From the NCBI GenBank assembly GCA_964640435.1, contig CAZXFJ010000001.1, positions 62,001 to 126,000 of the forward strand: a stretch of DNA of 64,000 nucleotides, written 5' to 3'. Of the stretch, positions 26,790 through 35,454 are shown piece after piece. The position numbers and the translations under genes were made by a program. This DNA comes from GWA1-39-11 sp964640435. GTDB lineage: Bacteria > Patescibacteriota > Microgenomatia > Levybacterales > GWA1-39-11. Position 1 is the stretch's first letter. The number at the start of each line of letters is the position of its first letter. The notes below the pieces were generated by a model. It ran no database searches and was not told where the DNA came from. It worked only from the letters and a program-made list of their open reading frames with translations.

Positions 26790-29700
26790 ATGGACGATAA
26801 TAAAGTAAAAAGACGAGAAGATAAGAAATTTGACGCAATAAACATTTCAGACTTTAAAGGTCTTAAGGTTTTAGTTGCTGATGGTGCTGATATAAAAGCT
26901 AACTCATATGGTGAGGTTACAAAACCTGAAACAATCAACTATAGAACATATAGACCTGAAAAAGATGGACTTTTTGATGAAAGAATCTTTGGACCTACCC
27001 GTGACTTTGAATGCTACTGTGGAAAATACAAGAGAATCCGATACAAGGGTATCGTTTGTGACCGCTGTGGAGTAGAAGTTACATATTCAAGAGTACGTCG
27101 TGAAAGAATGGGTCATATTACTCTTGCATCACCTGCAGTTCACATCTGGTTCTCAAAAGGTAGCCCTTCAAAGCTATCAACAATGCTTGATATCCCACAA
27201 AAGGAACTTGAATCAGTCATTTACTTTGCTTCATTCTTAGTTACTGAGATTGATGAAGAAAAACGCAAAGAAGCACAGAAAGAGCTTAATGATGTTAAAA
27301 ATGACAGAATTGCAAAGCTCAAAGCTCAAGTTGAAGCTGAAAAAACTGTAATTGATAACGATGAAAAAGCAAAGGTAAAGGATGTTAAAGGAAATCTTTC
27401 TGAAGAGCAAAAAACACTAGTTCTTGAAGAAACAGATGTTACATTCAGACAAAAAAGAATTGCTCTTGATAAGAGACTTGAAACAGAAGTTTCAAGAACT
27501 GAAGAAATCTTCACAAGGGTTGGTGACATTGTTAAAGGTCTTAAGCTTTGGGATGTTCTTTCTGAAGAAGAATATGTTCGTCTTATTGAATACGAAGTCC
27601 CAATATTCTTTGAAGTTGAAACAGGAGCAGCTGCAATTTTGCACGCGATTGAAAAACTTGACATGCCAAAACTAATTGGTGATCTACGTGTTGAAGTTGA
27701 AAAATCATCTGGTCAAAAACAGCTTAAGCTTCTTAAAAGACAACACTTAATTGAGTCAATTAATAGAGCAGGATTTAACCCAGCATCACTTGTTTTGAAC
27801 GTTCTTCCTGTTTTGCCACCAGACTTGCGTCCTATGGTTCAGCTAAATGGAGGACGTTTTGCTACATCTGATCTTAACGATCTTTACAGAAGAGTTATTA
27901 ACAGAAACAACCGTTTGAAGCATTTAATCTCACTTGGTGCACCTGAAATCATTTTGAGAAATGAAAAAAGAATGCTTCAAGAGTCTGTTGATTACTTAAT
28001 TGACACTTCAATTAGAACATCACAAACTCAAAAACAATTTAAGTCACTTTCAGACATCCTTCGTGGAAAACAAGGTCGATTCAGAAAGAATCTTCTTGGA
28101 AAACGTGTTGACTACTCAGGACGTTCAGTTATTATCGTTGGACCAGAACTTACACTTAACCAATGTGGACTTCCAAAAGAAATGGCATTAGAATTATTCA
28201 AGCCATTCGTTATTCGTGAAGTTATCGCACGTGGACTCACTACTCCAAACGTTAAGGCTGCAAAGAGATTTATCGAAAGAAGAACACCTGAGATTTTTGA
28301 TATTTTAGAAGAAATCACAAGAAATCACCCAGTTCTTCTAAATCGTGCTCCTACACTTCACAAACTTGGTATTCAAGCGTTCTACCCAGTTTTAGTTGAA
28401 GGATCAGCTATTAAAATCCATCCTTGTGTCTGTGCAGGATATAACGCTGATTTTGATGGAGACCAAATGGCTATTCACGTTCCTTTGTCTGCAAAAGCAC
28501 AAGAAGAAGCAGTATCTCTTATGATGCCTGCGCACAACCTTCTAAAACCAGCTGATGGAACGCCTATTACTCTTCCAAACAAAGAGATGGCTCTTGGTGC
28601 ATTCTACTTAACAAGCGTTGATGAGAGACTTAGAAAAGAAAATATTCCATCATTTGCATCAGCTGAGGAAGCACACTTTGCATTCTCACTTAAAAAGATT
28701 GCTCTTCGTGAGCCAATTAGTGTTCGAATTGATGGAAAAATCTTTGAAACAACAATTGGAAGAATAATCTTTAACGAAAGACTTCCAAAAGATATGAGAT
28801 TTGTAAACTCAGAAATTAAAGCTTCAACTATTAAAGAGCTTGTTACAAAGGCTATGGTTTCAGTATCTGAAGCAGAAGTTGCAAACCTTATTGATAACTT
28901 GAAAGAAGTTGGATTCTATGCAGCAACTCTATCAGGTATTTCTGTTTCAACATTCGACTTAAAGCGTCTATCCGACAAAGATCGCTTAATTGATGAAGCA
29001 GAGAAAAAAATTAAAGAGATTGATTCAGAATATCAAAACGGTCTTATCACAAACGCAGAACGTCGAAGACTTTCAAACAATGTGTGGCTTGATGTAACAG
29101 AAAAGATGGCAAACCTTACATGGGAACTATTTGATAAGAATGATATTGTCCGTATCATTGCTGAATCAGGAGGAGCACGTGCTGGAAAAGATCAAATCAA
29201 ACAGCTTGCTGCTATGCGTGGTCTTATTTATGATCCAATGGGACGCATCGTTGAGCTTCCTATTAAATCAAACTTTAGAGAAGGTCTTTCAATCTTTGAA
29301 TACGTGAACTCTGCTCGTGGATCACGTAAAGGACTTACCGACTCAGCTTTGAAAACAGCTGACGCAGGATATCTAACACGACGTCTTGTTGACGTAGCAC
29401 ACGATGTTATTATTCGTGAAGGTGACTGTGGAACAGAAGAAGGAATTCTTGTACCAATGGATAAGCGTGACAATGAAGTACATCTTTCAAGTATGCTTCT
29501 TGGACGTGTGGCTCTTAAAGATATCGTAAGCAAGAAAAACAAGAAAACAATTGTTAAAAAAGGTGAAGAAATTGACTTTGAAAAGTATGCTGAGATTATG
29601 AAAGATGACTCAATTCTTGAAATTTCAGTACGCTCTCCATTGTTCTGTCGTTTGCGTTATGGTCTTTGTGCAGCATGTTACGGATGGGATCTCTCAGCTT

Positions 29701-30590
29701 ACAGAAGAGCTGATGAAGGAACACCAGTTGGAGTTATAGCAGCTCAATCTATCGGAGAGCCTGGAACACAGCTTACAATGCGTGTTCGTCACTTTGGAGG
29801 AGTTGTTATGTCTGACGTTACACAAGGTCTTCCACGTGTTGAAGAACTCTTTGAGGTACGTCGTCCAAAGACTTTGGCTCCAATTGCTGAAATTGGTGGA
29901 AAAGTACAGGTTAACAAAGTTGAAGATGGATACATCATAAGACTTCGAAACACAAAGGCAAAGCCTGTTGAAGAGCGTGAGTACTTTGTACCACTTACAT
30001 CAACTCTTCTTGTTGAAGAGGGAGACACAGTAAATGCGGGAACACAGCTTTGTGAAGGATATCTTGATCCAAGAGATGTTCTTAAGATTTCAGGACTAAG
30101 ATCAGCACAGCAATACTTAATCGACCAAATTCAAAATGTTTATGAATCACAAGGAATTGCAATTCACTTCAAGCACTTTGAAACAATCGTTCGAAAGATG
30201 TCTGATAAGGTTATGATTGAGACACCAGGTGACACAACTCTTATGCCTGGAGATCTTATCTCAAAGCTTCGTTTTGAAGAAGAGAATGCAAACATTATTA
30301 CTGAAGGTGGAGAACCAGCTTCAGCTCGTGAGATCATTCTTGGAGTTACAAAGGCTTCACTTGTTACAGATTCATGGCTATCAGCATCATCATTCCAAGA
30401 AACAACTCAGGTTTTGACAGATGCAGCTCTTGAAGGACGTGTCGATAACCTAATTGGTCTTAAAGAAAACGTTATCGTAGGTCGTCTTATTCCAGTTCGT
30501 GGTGAATTCATGGAGGGAAACATTATTAAAGAAGCGTCAATGCAAGAGAATGTGATTCCTGCGCAAGCTCCAGTAACTGCTGCTGAATAA
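26790..30590 (+). CDS. rpoC: RNA polymerase beta-prime subunit
   Basis: 1266 residues. The N-terminal zinc site is CYCGKYKRIRYKGIVCDRC, the active-site Mg motif is NADFDGDQM (about residue 552), and the second zinc site is GDCGTEE with CRLRYGLCAACYG. The bridge/trigger-helix region TRRLVDVAHDV, the QSIGEPGTQLTMRVRHFGG segment and the C-terminal REIILGVTKASLVTDSWLSA stretch are all intact. A charged coiled-coil insertion lies at about residues 155-215 in the clamp region. Starts at AATATG, 12 nt after rpoB. Confidence 0.97.
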   Translation: MDDNKVKRREDKKFDAINISDFKGLKVLVADGADIKANSYGEVTKPETINYRTYRPEKDGLFDERIFGPTRDFECYCGKYKRIRYKGIVCDRCGVEVTYSRVRRERMGHITLASPAVHIWFSKGSPSKLSTMLDIPQKELESVIYFASFLVTEIDEEKRKEAQKELNDVKNDRIAKLKAQVEAEKTVIDNDEKAKVKDVKGNLSEEQKTLVLEETDVTFRQKRIALDKRLETEVSRTEEIFTRVGDIVKGLKLWDVLSEEEYVRLIEYEVPIFFEVETGAAAILHAIEKLDMPKLIGDLRVEVEKSSGQKQLKLLKRQHLIESINRAGFNPASLVLNVLPVLPPDLRPMVQLNGGRFATSDLNDLYRRVINRNNRLKHLISLGAPEIILRNEKRMLQESVDYLIDTSIRTSQTQKQFKSLSDILRGKQGRFRKNLLGKRVDYSGRSVIIVGPELTLNQCGLPKEMALELFKPFVIREVIARGLTTPNVKAAKRFIERRTPEIFDILEEITRNHPVLLNRAPTLHKLGIQAFYPVLVEGSAIKIHPCVCAGYNADFDGDQMAIHVPLSAKAQEEAVSLMMPAHNLLKPADGTPITLPNKEMALGAFYLTSVDERLRKENIPSFASAEEAHFAFSLKKIALREPISVRIDGKIFETTIGRIIFNERLPKDMRFVNSEIKASTIKELVTKAMVSVSEAEVANLIDNLKEVGFYAATLSGISVSTFDLKRLSDKDRLIDEAEKKIKEIDSEYQNGLITNAERRRLSNNVWLDVTEKMANLTWELFDKNDIVRIIAESGGARAGKDQIKQLAAMRGLIYDPMGRIVELPIKSNFREGLSIFEYVNSARGSRKGLTDSALKTADAGYLTRRLVDVAHDVIIREGDCGTEEGILVPMDKRDNEVHLSSMLLGRVALKDIVSKKNKKTIVKKGEEIDFEKYAEIMKDDSILEISVRSPLFCRLRYGLCAACYGWDLSAYRRADEGTPVGVIAAQSIGEPGTQLTMRVRHFGGVVMSDVTQGLPRVEELFEVRRPKTLAPIAEIGGKVQVNKVEDGYIIRLRNTKAKPVEEREYFVPLTSTLLVEEGDTVNAGTQLCEGYLDPRDVLKISGLRSAQQYLIDQIQNVYESQGIAIHFKHFETIVRKMSDKVMIETPGDTTLMPGDLISKLRFEEENANIITEGGEPASAREIILGVTKASLVTDSWLSASSFQETTQVLTDAALEGRVDNLIGLKENVIVGRLIPVRGEFMEGNIIKEASMQENVIPAQAPVTAAE

Positions 30591-30633
30591 TCCCTTTAAC
30601 TGATTCCCGCTGGAATTTGAGCACGATTTATAG

Positions 30634-30639
30634 TAGAAT
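30634..30639 (+). promoter_or_regulatory. -10 element before rpsL
   Basis: TAGAAT ends 10 nt before the ATG at 30650, predicting a leader of only a few nucleotides. No clear -35. Confidence 0.4.
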
Positions 30640-30649
30640 ATACAAACTT

Positions 30650-31072
30650 ATGCCAACACTTAACCAATTAATTAAAAACGGCCGAAGCAAAAAGAGTAAA
30701 AAAGTTAAAGCAACAGGATTGCGTACTATTTTTAATGCTAAAGAGCGCAAGTACACATTAGTTCCTTCTCCTCAAAAACGTGGGGTTGTAACTCTTGTTC
30801 GTACAATGACTCCTAAAAAGCCAAACTCAGCTCTTCGTAAAGTTGCTCGTGTTAAGCTTTCAAACAGAGAAGAAGTTACAGCATATATTCAAGGAATTGG
30901 ACACAACTTAGCAGAGCACGGAATCGTTTTGGTTCGTGGTGGTCGTGTTAAGGATTTACCAGGAGTTAAATATCACCTAGTTCGTGGTAAGTTTGATTTA
31001 GCTGGAGTAGAAACAAGAAGAAGCTCAAGAAGCCGATACGGTACAAAGAGACCACAGGCTCAAAACGCATAA
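30650..31072 (+). CDS. rpsL: 30S ribosomal protein S12
   Basis: Decoding-centre protein, 140 residues. MPTLNQLIKNGR is the canonical start; an earlier in-frame TTG at 30617 is rejected. The streptomycin-loop lysine motif TPKKPNSALRK and the second loop VKDLPGVKYH with the conserved Asp are both present, so no built-in streptomycin-resistance change is obvious. rpsG follows 4 nt after its stop. Unlike the usual str operon, fusA and tuf do not follow. Confidence 0.97.
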   Translation: MPTLNQLIKNGRSKKSKKVKATGLRTIFNAKERKYTLVPSPQKRGVVTLVRTMTPKKPNSALRKVARVKLSNREEVTAYIQGIGHNLAEHGIVLVRGGRVKDLPGVKYHLVRGKFDLAGVETRRSSRSRYGTKRPQAQNA

Positions 31073-31076
31073 TAAT

Positions 31077-31553
31077 ATGGCAAGAGGTGGATCAAAATAC
31101 AAAAAAAGAATTATTGAAGGCGATCCAGTTTATGGAAGCGTCCTCGTTACCATGTTTACAAATCGTCTAATGATAGATGGTAAAAAAACTGTTGCACAAC
31201 GTGTTGTTTATGATGCAATGGAAAAACTCAAAAATGAAGGAAATCCTCTAGAAATTTTTGAAAGAGCTCTTGATTCTGTAGGACCAAAGGTTGAAGTTAA
31301 AGCTCGTCGTATTGGAGGAGCAGCATACCAAGTTCCACAAGAAGTTCGCGGCGCAAGAAAAACAGCTCTTGCTATTCGATGGATTCTCGAAGCAAGCAAA
31401 AAGCGCCCAACAGCAGAATTTAAAACAATGGCAGACAAGCTAGCAGCAGAACTTCTCGCAGCAACTAAAAATGAAGGTGAAGCTATTAAAAAGCGTGATG
31501 TAGCACACCGTATGGCTGAAGCAAACAAAGCATTCTCACACTTCCGTTGGTAA
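31077..31553 (+). CDS. rpsG: 30S ribosomal protein S7
   Basis: 30S head assembly initiator. 158 residues with DPVYGSVLVTMFTNRLMIDGKK at the start, the RRIGGAAYQVPQEV loop, and KKRDVAHRMAEANKAFSHFRW at the end, all typical. Starts at AATATG 4 nt after rpsL. Confidence 0.97.
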   Translation: MARGGSKYKKRIIEGDPVYGSVLVTMFTNRLMIDGKKTVAQRVVYDAMEKLKNEGNPLEIFERALDSVGPKVEVKARRIGGAAYQVPQEVRGARKTALAIRWILEASKKRPTAEFKTMADKLAAELLAATKNEGEAIKKRDVAHRMAEANKAFSHFRW

Positions 31554-31587
31554 ACTACATTTAATCTTCTAGGTTTTATTCAATTTT

Positions 31588-32037
31588 ATGGATATAGTTC
31601 AATCACTATTCGTTGCTGGTTTTGGTGCTTTTTCTTTCTCAGGGTTTTTACTTGGGGTTAAAAACTGTGTCAAAAAGAAGAATCCTTACGGCTTAACGAG
31701 AAAATATAATATTATTGGTTCATTTGTTTGGGCAGATGCTGTTGTATTTGGTCTATTTTGGGTCATAATGAGCATTATTTCGTTACTTTTAAGTGACTTC
31801 CTACTATTCCTACTCACTCAATCCGTTTTCTGGCTAGTTCGTTCAATTGGAGAAACTATTTATTGGTTTAATCAACAATTTGCTATGAAGAACAGAAATC
31901 CTGCTCATACTCTTTGGATTTCAAGATATTTTCCAGGAGATTCTGTTTGGGTTGCAATGCAAATCTTTTGGCAATGCATAGCGGTTTTGACTACGGTTTC
32001 TACCCTGTATCTTGCTAAAATCTTCTTTAAAATTTAG
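31588..32037 (+). CDS. Uncharacterised membrane protein (149 aa)
   Basis: Not recognised. About four hydrophobic helices: SLFVAGFGAFSFSGFLLGV, VWADAVVFGLFWVIMSII, LLLSDFLLFLLTQSVFWLV and QCIAVLTTVSTLYLAKIFF. Polar patches KKKNPYGLTRKYN and NRNPAHTLWISRYFPGD probably face the cytoplasm and the outside. It lies 34 nt after rpsG and 23 nt before the next gene, which has its own -10 element. Confidence 0.6.
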   Translation: MDIVQSLFVAGFGAFSFSGFLLGVKNCVKKKNPYGLTRKYNIIGSFVWADAVVFGLFWVIMSIISLLLSDFLLFLLTQSVFWLVRSIGETIYWFNQQFAMKNRNPAHTLWISRYFPGDSVWVAMQIFWQCIAVLTTVSTLYLAKIFFKI

Positions 32038-32047
32038 TAAAGTGTGG

Positions 32048-32053
32048 TAGTAT
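32048..32053 (+). promoter_or_regulatory. Extended -10 before the UPF0173-like gene
   Basis: TGG followed by TAGTAT ends 7 nt before the ATG at 32061. TATAAG at 32051 is an alternative reading. Confidence 0.45.
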
Positions 32054-32060
32054 AAGTTTT

Positions 32061-32720
32061 ATGGAAAATATACGTTGGTATGGCCATGCTAGCTTTGCAA
32101 TAACAGATCAGAATGGTAAAAAAATATACTTCATAGATCCATTTCATCTTCCTGAAAATATAGATGAAAAAGCAGATATAATTTTTGTTACTCATGCACA
32201 TCACGATCACTTATCGGAAGGTGATATTGATCTTCTTCTAAAGTCTACAACGATGGTTGTGGCAACTCCTGATTCTTTGGCTACTTTAAAAATTGAAGAC
32301 TCTCAAAAGTTTCCTGTTGAACCAAATAAAGAATATGAGATTGAAGGAGTCAAGTTTGAAACAGTTCCTGCATATAATGTTGATCGTGAGAAGCAAAATT
32401 TTCATCCAAAATCTAATAATTGGGTAGGGTACCTACTAAATGTGAATGGGATGAAGATATATCACGCTGGAGATTGTGATTTTATGCCTGAGATGCGTGA
32501 ATTTGCCTCAAAAGAGCTTGATATTGCCATGTTGCCCATGGGAGGTACATATACAATGAATGTTGATGAAATGATTGAAGCAGCAAATGTTATAGGGGCA
32601 AAAACAACCATTCCAATGCATTACAGAGGACTTCTTAAAGATAAGTCACAAGAGGCAGAAGAAAAGTTAAAAAAAGGAGTTGTAAATTCTACTGTTTTAA
32701 TCCTTGATGAGGTTGCGTAA
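32061..32720 (+). CDS. Metallo-beta-lactamase fold hydrolase (UPF0173/UlaG-like)
   Basis: 219 residues. YGHASFAI at the N-terminus, the zinc motif THAHHDHLS, YHAGDCDFMPEM (third ligand Asp) and IPMHYRG (last His) match the UPF0173/UlaG-like branch. This group contains lactonases and poorly defined hydrolases; the substrate cannot be named from sequence. It ends 2 nt before the converging cyclophilin gene. Confidence 0.8.
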   Translation: MENIRWYGHASFAITDQNGKKIYFIDPFHLPENIDEKADIIFVTHAHHDHLSEGDIDLLLKSTTMVVATPDSLATLKIEDSQKFPVEPNKEYEIEGVKFETVPAYNVDREKQNFHPKSNNWVGYLLNVNGMKIYHAGDCDFMPEMREFASKELDIAMLPMGGTYTMNVDEMIEAANVIGAKTTIPMHYRGLLKDKSQEAEEKLKKGVVNSTVLILDEVA

Positions 32721-32722
32721 GT

Positions 32723-33352
32723 CTATTGAACGTCGATTCCTAATATTTTAGTTCCAGGGGTTATCTGATTTACAATATCCATTCCACTTGTTACTTTACC
32801 GAAGATTGTATATGCAGGATCCAGTGGAGTATCTTTCTTAATAATGAAGAATTGGCTTCCATTAGTATTAGGTCCACGGTTTGCCATAGCAAGAGTTCCT
32901 TCTACGTATCCTGCTTTATATAGATCGTTATTCGGGTCAATTTCATCTTCAAAGGTTGCTCCATAAATTGATTGTCCTCCTGCGCCTGTTCCTTCAGGAT
33001 CTCCCCCTTGAATTACCCAAGATTCAACTCTGTGGAAAGAATTATTGTTGTAGTAGCCTTCTTTTGCAAGAGTTGCAAAGTTTGTGACTGTTTTTGCAGC
33101 AACTGAAGCGTATAGGTCAACCTCAATATTTCCCTTTGCGGTCTTGATTGTTGCTTTATCTGCAGAAATTCTTTGAGTTTCAGGAACTGTTGGGACAGGG
33201 GAAGGTGGGGTAAGAGTTACCTGTGGAGTAGGCGATGGGCTTAAAAAATTGTATGCGTCAGGTGCTAAATTTCCTGTGTTTTGTCTAAATAACATAAATA
33301 CTCCTATTATTCCTAGAACAACAATGGCTATGAAAATCACTGCCGTTTTCAT
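32723..33352 (-). CDS. ppiA: Membrane-anchored cyclophilin-type peptidyl-prolyl isomerase
   Basis: 209 residues. An N-terminal membrane anchor or signal (AVIFIAIVVLGIIGVFMLF) is followed by a Pro/Thr/Ser linker (SPSPTPQVTLTPPSPVP) and a compact cyclophilin domain: SFHRVESWVIQGGDPEGTG holds the active-site Phe-His-Arg, and TNGSQFFI is diagnostic. It probably assists folding of exported proteins outside the membrane. A leaderless -10 (TACAAT, minus strand) precedes it. Confidence 0.9.
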   Translation of the reverse strand: MKTAVIFIAIVVLGIIGVFMLFRQNTGNLAPDAYNFLSPSPTPQVTLTPPSPVPTVPETQRISADKATIKTAKGNIEVDLYASVAAKTVTNFATLAKEGYYNNNSFHRVESWVIQGGDPEGTGAGGQSIYGATFEDEIDPNNDLYKAGYVEGTLAMANRGPNTNGSQFFIIKKDTPLDPAYTIFGKVTSGMDIVNQITPGTKILGIDVQ

Positions 33353-33359
33353 TTTTTAG

Positions 33360-33365
33360 ATTGTA
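33360..33365 (-). promoter_or_regulatory. -10 element, leaderless start of the cyclophilin gene
   Basis: TACAAT on the minus strand ends 7 nt before the start codon at 33352. Confidence 0.5.
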
Positions 33366-33431
33366 GATAAATGTATTAAAAAATTCAACCCCATATTCAG
33401 TAGATATATTCAATTTAGGCTGTTAAATTGA

Positions 33432-33437
33432 TATAAT
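33432..33437 (+). promoter_or_regulatory. -10 element, leaderless start of the 33444 gene
   Basis: TATAAT ends 6 nt before the ATG at 33444. This spacing is the reason for preferring that ATG over the in-frame TTG at 33438. Confidence 0.65.
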
Positions 33438-33443
33438 TTGGTA

Positions 33444-33674
33444 ATGAAGAGAGGTCCAGAATTTTCAAATCCAGCACAAAAAGCGGAAACTGTTAGTTAT
33501 TATATTGCCAATTTAAGAAATCTGGTTGATATAAGAGGTTTAATTGATCCAGAAAATGATCCTGAAAAAGCACGTCAAGTTCATCGTGCTGTAGAGACAA
33601 GATCAATAGAGCTTGCAAGACTTGGGAAAAAAGATATAGTTCATGAGATTCGCGGTAGAAAGATATATAAATAG
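33444..33674 (+). CDS. Small uncharacterised protein (76 aa)
   Basis: Soluble, helical and charged, with no family that I recognise. Recognisable segments are AQKAETVSYYIANLRNLVD and a basic end GKKDIVHEIRGRKIYK. It has its own leaderless promoter and ends exactly where the converging aminopeptidase gene stops. Coding is supported by the promoter spacing and a balanced composition. Confidence 0.6.
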   Translation: MKRGPEFSNPAQKAETVSYYIANLRNLVDIRGLIDPENDPEKARQVHRAVETRSIELARLGKKDIVHEIRGRKIYK

Positions 33675-34748
33675 CTACTTAGTAGATTTAGTAAGTTGTT
33701 CCAAGCCCTCTTTGGTAATTAAAAAATCGTCTTCTATTCTAACCCCTCCAATTCCCGGAATGTATATACCTGGTTCAATTGAAAAATAATTTCCTTCAGT
33801 CAGAGTATCTTTTGAGTTTGGGTGTAAATGAGGCGTTTCGTGTACTTCCATGCCTATTCCATGCCCAAGTCCATGAGGAATATGATCAAATCCGTTCTTC
33901 TTCATAACTGCGTTAGCAACATTTGCGCCTTCTGAAGCGTCGACTTTTCTAGCTTCAATAAAAAGAGCATTATAAACTTTTTGTGCCGTTGTTTGTGCTT
34001 CTAGGACGGCTTTATACATTTTTCTTGCTTTATTGGATACAGTTTCTGTAAGAACTGTGCGAGTCATATCAGAGCAATATCCACCAACTTTTGCTCCAAA
34101 ATCAAGTAAAACAAACTCATCATTCTCTGAAAGTTTTTTATCTGATGTATGATGATGTGGAACTGATGAATTAGGACCAAACGCAACTATAGATTCAAAA
34201 GCGAGCTGTCCTCCGTATTTTTTAATATAACTTTCAATTTCGTAAGCGATTTGTTCTTCAGTAACACCAGTCTGTATTAATGGTTTTACGTATTCATACG
34301 TGTCATCTGTAAGTTTTGCAGCTTTTTTAAGAAGTTCTATTTCGTTTTTGTCTTTGATTTTTCTTAAATCCTCAACTATATAATCTTTGAGTTTGAGTTT
34401 AGCTTCAATTTCTTTTTTAAACTTTTCATATTCTGTAAAGGTTAAATTATTCTCAAAACCAACAGTTTGTATATTCTTGCTCTTTACTATTTGGTTAATT
34501 TTTTTAGCAACAGGTTTTTTGATTGTTGCTCTTATATTTGAAGGTAATATTCGCTCAACAGCTTCAATATATCTTGAATCTGTGAACAAAAGAGCGCTAT
34601 CTTTTGTGATAAAAAGATATGCTTCACGTTCTTCTCTTGAGAAATTGGAGAAACCGGTTAAGTAGAAGATATTTATAGGAGAGGAGATAATTATTGCATC
34701 AATTTTATTCGTAGGAAATAATTTTCTTAAGTTTTGAATTCGATTCAT
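33675..34748 (-). CDS. pepQ: Xaa-Pro aminopeptidase (M24B family)
   Basis: Cleaves Xaa-Pro peptides in the cytoplasm. 357 residues: a creatinase-like N-domain (SSPINIFYLTGFSNFS) and the pita-bread catalytic domain with all five metal ligands visible in LLDFGAKVGGYCSDMTRT (two Asp), HGLGHGIGMEVHE (His), FSIEPGIYIPG (Glu) and GVRIEDDF (Glu). PepQ versus PepP cannot be decided. Its ATG overlaps the stop of the upstream minus-strand gene by 4 nt (ATGA), so the two are co-translated. Confidence 0.92.
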   Translation of the reverse strand: MNRIQNLRKLFPTNKIDAIIISSPINIFYLTGFSNFSREEREAYLFITKDSALLFTDSRYIEAVERILPSNIRATIKKPVAKKINQIVKSKNIQTVGFENNLTFTEYEKFKKEIEAKLKLKDYIVEDLRKIKDKNEIELLKKAAKLTDDTYEYVKPLIQTGVTEEQIAYEIESYIKKYGGQLAFESIVAFGPNSSVPHHHTSDKKLSENDEFVLLDFGAKVGGYCSDMTRTVLTETVSNKARKMYKAVLEAQTTAQKVYNALFIEARKVDASEGANVANAVMKKNGFDHIPHGLGHGIGMEVHETPHLHPNSKDTLTEGNYFSIEPGIYIPGIGGVRIEDDFLITKEGLEQLTKSTK

Positions 34749-35359
34749 TTTGTTGGTTTTGTAAATAGTGCGGAAATGAATAAGTCATTGTACTTACTTA
34801 ATAATAATTTTGATGTATCTTCTGGCCCATACATTCCATAGTTGAGGCCATTTGCTACCCATATATTATCTTCTAATAGTTGACTATATCCATTTAAGGC
34901 AAAATTTTGTCCTGACCATGTGACATGCGCAGATTTTACTAGATCTCCTGTTTTTGCGAATTCATCTACAAACATTGCGAAATTATCTGAGTCAGGTAGC
35001 CAACGACTTTCACATGCGCCTACTTGTTGATCTTGTGAATTAAAAAAATCTAACGCAAGTCGTACAAACTTACCTGCGAACATGTCTGGGTGTCTAGTGA
35101 CGCCGTTATATTCTTGATCATGAATAGGAAGGATTTTAGTACGTAAATTAAAACTTGCTATTCCACTAAAAACAAAAGCATCAAGTATATACGGAGGGTC
35201 TTGGACCTCAATATTATAAGGTTTTATGGTATATGATAGGTCCCGACCAGAAGCTGCCTTAAATTTACCAGAATTTCCTTCAGTTTCTGCTTGTTTAAAT
35301 AGTAAATCAAAATTAATTCCTCCTCGGCCAGGATTATAAGGGTATTTGTTTTCAACCAT
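34745..35359 (-). CDS. Uncharacterised protein (204 aa)
   Basis: Not recognised. Soluble, with no signal or membrane segment. It contains a Tyr/Asn/Pro/Gly-rich start (YPYNPGRGG) and mixed alpha/beta composition (DAFVFSGIASFNLRTKILP; ESRWLPDSDNFAMFVDEF). I chose the ATG at 35359 because a minus-strand TATAAT lies 7 nt upstream; an in-frame GTG 6 nt earlier would be inside that spacer. It heads a two-gene unit with the aminopeptidase and diverges from fusA. Confidence 0.6.
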   Translation of the reverse strand: MVENKYPYNPGRGGINFDLLFKQAETEGNSGKFKAASGRDLSYTIKPYNIEVQDPPYILDAFVFSGIASFNLRTKILPIHDQEYNGVTRHPDMFAGKFVRLALDFFNSQDQQVGACESRWLPDSDNFAMFVDEFAKTGDLVKSAHVTWSGQNFALNGYSQLLEDNIWVANGLNYGMYGPEDTSKLLLSKYNDLFISALFTKPTK

Positions 35360-35366
35360 AGGCACG

Positions 35367-35372
35367 ATTATA
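35367..35372 (-). promoter_or_regulatory. -10 element, leaderless start of the 34745-35359 gene
   Basis: TATAAT on the minus strand, 7 nt before the start codon. It is back to back with the fusA promoter. Confidence 0.65.
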
Positions 35373-35388
35373 GCAAAACAACATAGTA

Positions 35389-35417
35389 TTTACACTCAGA
35401 TCACTTTCTGATAAAAT
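35389..35417 (+). promoter_or_regulatory. fusA promoter
   Basis: TTTACA at 35389-35394, a 17-nt spacer, and TAAAAT at 35412-35417. Predicted start near 35424, giving a leader of about 31 nt. Confidence 0.7.
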
Positions 35418-35424
35418 AGACTCA

Positions 35425-35451
35425 CGTTCGATCTTCGAGCGAATTTTTTTT
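35425..35451 (+). terminator. Hairpin plus T8 run in the fusA leader
   Basis: CGTTCG (35425-35430) and CGAGCG (35436-35441) pair over 6 bp with one G-U; the loop is ATCTT. Eight T follow at 35444-35451, and the fusA ATG is at 35455. The hairpin starts within a base or two of the predicted transcript 5' end. It could be an attenuator, an mRNA-stabilising 5' hairpin, or a U-rich ribosome entry site. Confidence 0.5.
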
Positions 35452-35454
35452 AAT

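Noticed and set aside
30617..30649. Longer S12 starting at TTG 30617
   Set aside because: The canonical MPTLNQLIKNGR start is at 30650, and the extra sequence overlaps the -10 element.
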